The notes below the pieces were generated by a model. It made no database searches. It was not told the origin of the DNA and worked only from the letters and a program-made list of their open reading frames with translations. Of a stretch of 64,000 bases of DNA, positions 60,084 through 64,000 are shown in pieces. How positions within the stretch are numbered: the stretch's first letter is position 1; every line of letters begins with the position of its first letter. Location of the stretch: positions 23,678 through 87,677 of the forward strand of contig CAJMSE010000015.1 in assembly GCA_905216025.1 (NCBI GenBank), written 5' to 3'. Both the position numbers and the translations under genes were made by a program. This stretch comes from an uncultured bacterium. GTDB taxonomy: Bacteria; Bacteroidota; Bacteroidia; Bacteroidales; Bacteroidaceae.

Positions 60084-60371
60084 GCCTGCGCTGTCACTGA
60101 AAACAAGCAGAAAGTCATGTATTCCAGAATAACAACACGCAAGTTCAACTTCCTTACACCTTATTATATATATGCAGCAAAACTCTTTCCCTACACGTTA
60201 CATGGCTCTTTCCCACTTGGAAGATATGGTACGATTCCACCGCGGCAAATCACCCGCTTCACCCAGCAACACGCCTTCACCTTCAGCCCACCGCGCAACA
60301 AATTCCTCATTCCTCATTTATAAACGTCTCTTTTTGTTGAAATTAGTACAATAATAACACTATTTAACATC

Positions 60372-60379
60372 GGGGGGGG
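60372..60379 (+). repeat. Poly-G tract (G8) in front of the surface-protein promoter
   Basis: Eight G in a row in an otherwise AT-rich region, ending 21 bp before TACTTTTG (60401-60408), i.e. where a -33 element would be. Homopolymer length changes could alter promoter strength. The rest of the 60084-60518 gap has no convincing gene. Confidence 0.7.
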
Positions 60380-60400
60380 TAATTTCTTTAGATTATTTTG

Positions 60401-60408
60401 TACTTTTG
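60401..60408 (+). promoter_or_regulatory. -7 element of the 966-residue surface protein gene
   Basis: TACTTTTG, about 110 bp before the ATG. No TTTG lies 19-21 bp upstream; instead the G8 tract occupies that place. Confidence 0.6.
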
Positions 60409-60518
60409 GCACTGAAAATCAAATGTATAAAGCAAAGCGCCAAATAATGTGGCTATAAGCAATAACATAATTGACAATTTATAACAACTAATTATTTACT
60501 TACTTTTAATTTTACTTT

Positions 60519-63419
60519 ATGAAAAAACTTAAACTGCTATTCATGGCTTGTGCCATGCTCGGAAGTTCTGCCGTGGCATGGGCACAAAGTGATGTTTATT
60601 ACATCGACAAGACAAATGCCGTCAATACGGCATGGACCAATTGTGTTACAAATCAAACTGCCGGATATACAGGTACTGATTTTGCCCCGGCTGTAACAAC
60701 AGCTGACGGTAGAAACAGCAAAATGGCGGAATCTTATGAGACAAATATAGAAACCACCGGCAATATTTTAAAACAAGAAATATCTAATCTGGAAAACGGA
60801 ACATACAAAGTTGTTCTTTATGCAAATGCCTTTTTCACTTCAGGCAGAGGATTCGGGGACAACAATAATATGGAAAATGGCGCAGAAGATGTCGCTTATG
60901 TATTTGCAAACAATAAGAAAGCATATATAAAAGCTATAATTGGAACAAGTACCACCCAAAACGGAGAATATACAATTTCAGATGTAACCGTTACCGATGG
61001 GAAATTAACTCTCGGCCTTGGCAAGGATAAAGCCGGAACGAACTGGCATTCCATACAGATTAAATCATTGGCATTAGGAGTTGAAAACACACAAAGCTAT
61101 TGGCAAGAAGCCCAAACGGAAGCTAATAATATATTAAAAGACCCCTTATACACAAATGTAGGTGGGTCGGAGAAAAAGGCTCTTGAAAATGCTATCAAAA
61201 AAACACCATCTACAAATGCAGATTATTATAGTGTATGGCAAGAGTTGAAGTCTGCCACAGCTAATTTCATAGCAGCAAAAGACGCATACGATGCCCTTGT
61301 AAAAGAGAACACCAAGGCCCAAAGATTTGGACTTGATGGATATACTATTACAGATGAAACCACAGCAGCCATTGCCATTGAGAAAGTGAAAGAAATCAAG
61401 GTGCAGGTATTCAACAAGGTAAAGACCGACTACCCCACAGCTATACAGCTCGGAGAATGGACTAACAGCGGAAATACAGCTTTCAACAAAAGTCAGCACT
61501 GGTCTGACAATGGAGAAACAGGTTATTGGGAACAAAAGAATGACCCTAATAATAAATTAGGATGGGATGGCCAAAATTGGAACATTTGGTTTGAACAGAA
61601 CATAATATTACCCAAAGGAAATTATGTATTCAAAATGACCGGACGCCACGGTGGAGATGACCCAGTCACCAGCACAATGGCGCTGATAGTAAAAGACGGT
61701 GAGACAACTATCGGAACCGTCAACGATTTCCCCGTCGGCGATGCAGGCCTCGGTGTCAACAAGAACGGTGAGACGAGTTTTGACGCCACCGATGCAGCCG
61801 GATTTGCCAACAATAACAATGGCCGTGGTTGGGAGTGGCGCTATGTTCCATTCACACTCGAAGAAGAAAAGAACGTAACGATAAGGATTGAAGCCAGTGC
61901 AACAAGCACGCATCAATGGTGCAGCTTCTGCGACTACTCTGTAGTGGCAACAGCCGACAACATCGGCGCAATAAAGACTTCATACGAGCAGAAAAAGGCC
62001 GAGGCTGAAACTGCTCTCGCAAGCGAAGACTACGCAGCTGTCACCGGTTCTGAAAGGACTGCGCTGACAACGGCTAAAGACAAGGCTCCTGCTTCAGAAA
62101 CGAAAGAAGGCTATGAAACAGCTATCAACGCTATCGACGAGGCTCTCACAACATTCAAGGAAGCCAAGCCTTCTTACGACAAGGTTGTTGCCGCAAATAC
62201 TCTCGGCAAAGAATACACGGCAGAGATATATCCGTATGCAACTGCTGAGAAGATAAACGATCTCACTGCTTTGCTGAGCAATACAGAATACAATGACGCA
62301 GCAGCTGCAGAAAAGGCTGCCGGTGACATCACCACCGCTTACCGCGCAGTTGTGATGAGCAACTCTATCGCCGAGAATGTTGAAGGACGCGAAGACTACA
62401 CCACAGCCATCACCAATCCGAAAGGAAATACAACAGGATGGACTCAGAGCGGAGGCGGCAAAAACATCCGTATGAACAGCGGACAAGCTCCCACTATGAA
62501 TGGCGAAACAATATCTGAATATTTCGACAGCAACAACTGGAATGACAATAATTGGGACAAGGAGCTTACCCAGGAGGTAACCGTTCCTGCCGGCAAGTAT
62601 CTTCTCGCTGTCACCGCCCGTGGAAGCAAAGCTTTGACATATTACAATCTGCTTGCAACAGCAGGAGGCAATGAGGCGAAGACTGCAATAACCAAGGTTG
62701 ACGGTGACCCGAACGCCACATTCGGCCAGGGATGGAACGACAACACCATTGAATTTGAGTCTACCGGTGGCTCAGTTAAAATCGGAATCCAGGCAAAGGC
62801 TCAAAATGCGAAGAATTCGTTTGTCTCTTTCACCAACTTCCGCCTGACAAAGATTGGCGAGCTTTCTGACATGTCATACACCCGCGAGGTGACAGCCGAC
62901 TACGGCACAATCTGCCTGCCCTACGCAGCAGCAGCCACGAGCGGCATCGACAAGGTATACACCGTGAAGACAGCAGACGCCGATGTCGTGACCATCGAGC
63001 CCGTGGAAGGCAACAAGATGGAGGCCGGCGTTCCCTACATCTTCAAGAAAGAGAGCACTGCAACCGAGATTAAGGTGACATACACAGGCAAGGCCGTGGC
63101 AACACCGGTTGCAAACGATTATCTCGTCGGAACATTCCACGACAACGGCAACGTTGAGACAGGTGCATACGTACTCAGCGGCGACAAGTTCTATCTCGTG
63201 GACAGCGACATACCGTTCACAGCCAACCGCGCCTATCTTAAGCTCACCACAAGCGAAGCCAAGGCCATGCGCATCATCATCGCCGACCCCACCGGCATCA
63301 CATCCGTAAACAATGATGCAGCCGAAACAGACACCATATACAACCTGAACGGACAGCGCATCGCCGCACCCGCCAAAGGATTGTATATCAAGAATGGCAA
63401 GAAAGTGATAATTAAATAA
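60519..63419 (+). CDS. Large surface protein with helical repeats and a C-terminal sorting tail
   Basis: 966 residues. Signal peptide (MKKLKLLFMACAMLGSSAVAWA). Two beta-sandwich-like regions (about 20-190, 290-480) alternate with helical Ala/Glu/Lys-rich segments (about 200-260, 490-620) that look like FIVAR-type stalk modules, and a third beta region runs to about 790. A strand-rich region with REVTADYGTICLPYA precedes the tail YNLNGQR...KGLYIKNGKKVIIK, the short C-terminal motif of many exported Bacteroidales proteins. Base composition shifts: the 5' half is AT-rich, the last 550 bp are GC-richer, like the rest of the genome. Ligand unknown. Probably anchored or secreted (possible T9SS cargo). 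Confidence 0.8.
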   Translation: MKKLKLLFMACAMLGSSAVAWAQSDVYYIDKTNAVNTAWTNCVTNQTAGYTGTDFAPAVTTADGRNSKMAESYETNIETTGNILKQEISNLENGTYKVVLYANAFFTSGRGFGDNNNMENGAEDVAYVFANNKKAYIKAIIGTSTTQNGEYTISDVTVTDGKLTLGLGKDKAGTNWHSIQIKSLALGVENTQSYWQEAQTEANNILKDPLYTNVGGSEKKALENAIKKTPSTNADYYSVWQELKSATANFIAAKDAYDALVKENTKAQRFGLDGYTITDETTAAIAIEKVKEIKVQVFNKVKTDYPTAIQLGEWTNSGNTAFNKSQHWSDNGETGYWEQKNDPNNKLGWDGQNWNIWFEQNIILPKGNYVFKMTGRHGGDDPVTSTMALIVKDGETTIGTVNDFPVGDAGLGVNKNGETSFDATDAAGFANNNNGRGWEWRYVPFTLEEEKNVTIRIEASATSTHQWCSFCDYSVVATADNIGAIKTSYEQKKAEAETALASEDYAAVTGSERTALTTAKDKAPASETKEGYETAINAIDEALTTFKEAKPSYDKVVAANTLGKEYTAEIYPYATAEKINDLTALLSNTEYNDAAAAEKAAGDITTAYRAVVMSNSIAENVEGREDYTTAITNPKGNTTGWTQSGGGKNIRMNSGQAPTMNGETISEYFDSNNWNDNNWDKELTQEVTVPAGKYLLAVTARGSKALTYYNLLATAGGNEAKTAITKVDGDPNATFGQGWNDNTIEFESTGGSVKIGIQAKAQNAKNSFVSFTNFRLTKIGELSDMSYTREVTADYGTICLPYAAAATSGIDKVYTVKTADADVVTIEPVEGNKMEAGVPYIFKKESTATEIKVTYTGKAVATPVANDYLVGTFHDNGNVETGAYVLSGDKFYLVDSDIPFTANRAYLKLTTSEAKAMRIIIADPTGITSVNNDAAETDTIYNLNGQRIAAPAKGLYIKNGKKVIIK

Positions 63420-63450
63420 TAAAAAACCACTTAAATAAAAGAATCTCATT

Positions 63451-63627
63451 ATGAAAAAAGAATATAACAAGCCCTCAATTGATATCATTGAGACAGAAAT
63501 AGAAAGCATCCTCGATGCATCCACCATAGGGATGGGCGGAAATACAAGTGAGAACAACATCACCAGCATAGACTCTAAAGGAAACACCTTAGGATTCGAT
63601 GTCTGGGGAACGGATGACGAAGAGTAA
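63451..63627 (+). CDS. 58-residue Bacteroidales small protein downstream of the surface protein
   Basis: Reads MKKEYNKPSIDIIETEIES... then a Gly/Asn/Ser-rich middle (GMGGNTSENNIT) and an acidic end DVWGTDDEE. This 'MKKEYxKPxxxxxExExxxxLxxS...DVWGxDxE' layout recurs in Bacteroidales as small, often unannotated genes. No signal peptide or membrane segment. It starts 31 bp after the surface-protein stop, and a strong terminator follows, so the two are one transcript. Its role is unknown; a leader/core-like layout allows a peptide precursor, but no modification enzyme is near. Confidence 0.8.
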   Translation: MKKEYNKPSIDIIETEIESILDASTIGMGGNTSENNITSIDSKGNTLGFDVWGTDDEE

Positions 63628-63649
63628 ATTTAAGCCCCTCCTTGACGAT

Positions 63650-63688
63650 AAGGAGGCAGTGCCGATGCACTGCCTCCTTTGTTGTTTT
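63650..63688 (+). terminator. Terminator of the surface-protein unit
   Basis: Perfect 13-bp stem AAGGAGGCAGTGC / GCACTGCCTCCTT with a CGAT loop, followed by TGTTGTTTT. Confidence 0.88.
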
Positions 63689-63704
63689 AAGCATTGCGGT
63701 TGAC

Positions 63705-63776
63705 ATTACGCATTCCTGCTGGCTTTATTCATTACGCATTCATGTCGGTATTATTCATAATGCATTCCTGCGCCCA
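63705..63776 (+). repeat. Three tandem 26-bp units
   Basis: ATTACGCATTCCTGC..., ATTACGCATTCATGT... and ATAATGCATTCCTGC... start at 63705, 63731 and 63757 and share a T-rich ending (TATTC). The array directly abuts the inverted-repeat element copy C, as the tandem array does at copy B. Confidence 0.65.
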
Positions 63777-63950
63777 GTAGGGCCCGATTCTTGTATTTGG
63801 CCGCAGCCCGCGAGGGCTAAGTCAAGTCCCACTGGAGCCCCCCCCGGCCTCCCCAAAGGAGAGGAGAAATGGGAGAAATACGATAAAAATCAATATGTGG
63901 ACTGGGTTAGCCCTTACGGGCTGCGGCCAAAGACAAGACTCTGGCCCTAC
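63777..63950. repeat. Dispersed inverted-repeat element, copy C
   Basis: Left arm 63777-63820 (GTAGGGCCC...CCGCAGCCCGCGAGGGCTAA) and right arm 63907-63950 (TTAGCCCTTACGGGCTGCGG...GGCCCTAC) enclose 86 bp. The centre includes the CCTCCCCAAAGGAGAGG hairpin also seen at 3.3 kb. Confidence 0.82.
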
Positions 63951-63952
63951 TT

Positions 63953-63960
63953 TAACTTTG
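63953..63960 (+). promoter_or_regulatory. -7 element for a gene beyond the window
   Basis: TAACTTTG directly after the repeat element. No start codon with a long frame follows before the window ends, so the gene must begin outside. Confidence 0.5.
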
Positions 63961-64000
63961 CGTCGGTAAAAAAGAACTAATAAAAATCTTTTGAATATGC

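Noticed and set aside
60117..60354. Two short plus-strand frames of 60-68 residues in the gap before the surface protein
   Set aside because: Pro/Ser/His-rich low-complexity products, no promoter in a sensible place, no recognisable pattern.
63642..63980. 112-residue frame at the window's right end
   Set aside because: It runs through a terminator hairpin, a tandem array and the inverted-repeat element; not a gene.

Overview
The window reads as a chromosomal segment of a Bacteroidota bacterium of the order Bacteroidales, most likely Prevotellaceae (inference). The grounds are: promoters of the TTTG-N19-21-TAnnTTTG type in front of many genes; a full-length SprA, the outer-membrane translocon of the type IX secretion system (T9SS); the lineage-typical families DUF3822, DUF6804, DUF4143 and AAA/DUF1703; Bacteroidota-type RelA/SpoT, DnaG and NadB; and meso-diaminopimelate dehydrogenase. 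Most genes are GC-rich with long antisense shadow frames. Several small islands (about 5.0-6.0, 10.4-12.7, 29.0-29.7 and 60.1-62 kb) are clearly more AT-rich and hold mostly unrecognised genes. I saw no rRNA, tRNA, complete insertion sequence or CRISPR array.

Layout. 0-5 kb: 3' part of a (p)ppGpp synthetase/hydrolase, a secreted pectin methylesterase, and a MerR regulator with an EamA transporter. 5-12.7 kb: four unknown genes (three small membrane proteins and a 393-residue protein), alaS, then an AT-rich island with a membrane-anchored protein, a lipoprotein and a secreted protein behind a two-palindrome operator. 13-17.6 kb (minus): dinB, rmuC, a phosphopantetheinyl transferase and a RecD-like helicase. 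17.8-20.9 kb (plus): a deleted DUF4143 ATPase pseudogene, two small exported or membrane proteins, DUF3822 and rsmD. 21-28.7 kb (minus): nadB, a two-domain SGNH acetylesterase, dnaG, queD, queE, cls. 29-33.3 kb (plus): an unknown membrane protein, dacB, an MscS channel and a HEPN/MNT toxin-antitoxin pair. 33.4-37.2 kb (minus): etfB, etfA, acyl-CoA dehydrogenase. 37.5-40.9 kb (plus): a beta-barrel protein and a GH30 enzyme. 41-49 kb (minus): ruvA and sprA. 49.3-52.8 kb (minus): an AAA/DUF1703 gene flanked by 28-bp direct repeats, and a sulfatase gene interrupted by an amber codon. 53.9-58.4 kb (plus): ddh, a GH127 beta-L-arabinofuranosidase and a second GH30. 58.6-59.9 kb (minus): an intact DUF4143 ATPase. 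60.5-63.6 kb (plus): a 966-residue surface protein and a 58-residue companion.

How the genes work together. Pectin methylesterase, the double SGNH acetylesterase, GH127 and two GH30 enzymes together suggest breakdown of pectin side chains and arabinogalactan-type glycans. They are scattered, and no susC/susD pair is present. SprA would export T9SS cargo; the first GH30 and the 966-residue protein end in the same kind of short C-terminal segment and are candidate cargo. EtfAB and the acyl-CoA dehydrogenase form one electron-transfer unit.

The least explained content is between the genes: a dispersed inverted-repeat family (three paired copies and one solo arm), three arrays of degenerate 22-bp units, and three different sets of repeats placed directly on Bacteroidota promoters (two palindromes 32 bp apart, three 23-bp units, and four units at an exact 33-bp period). 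Two of those three sets precede DUF4143-type ATPase loci.
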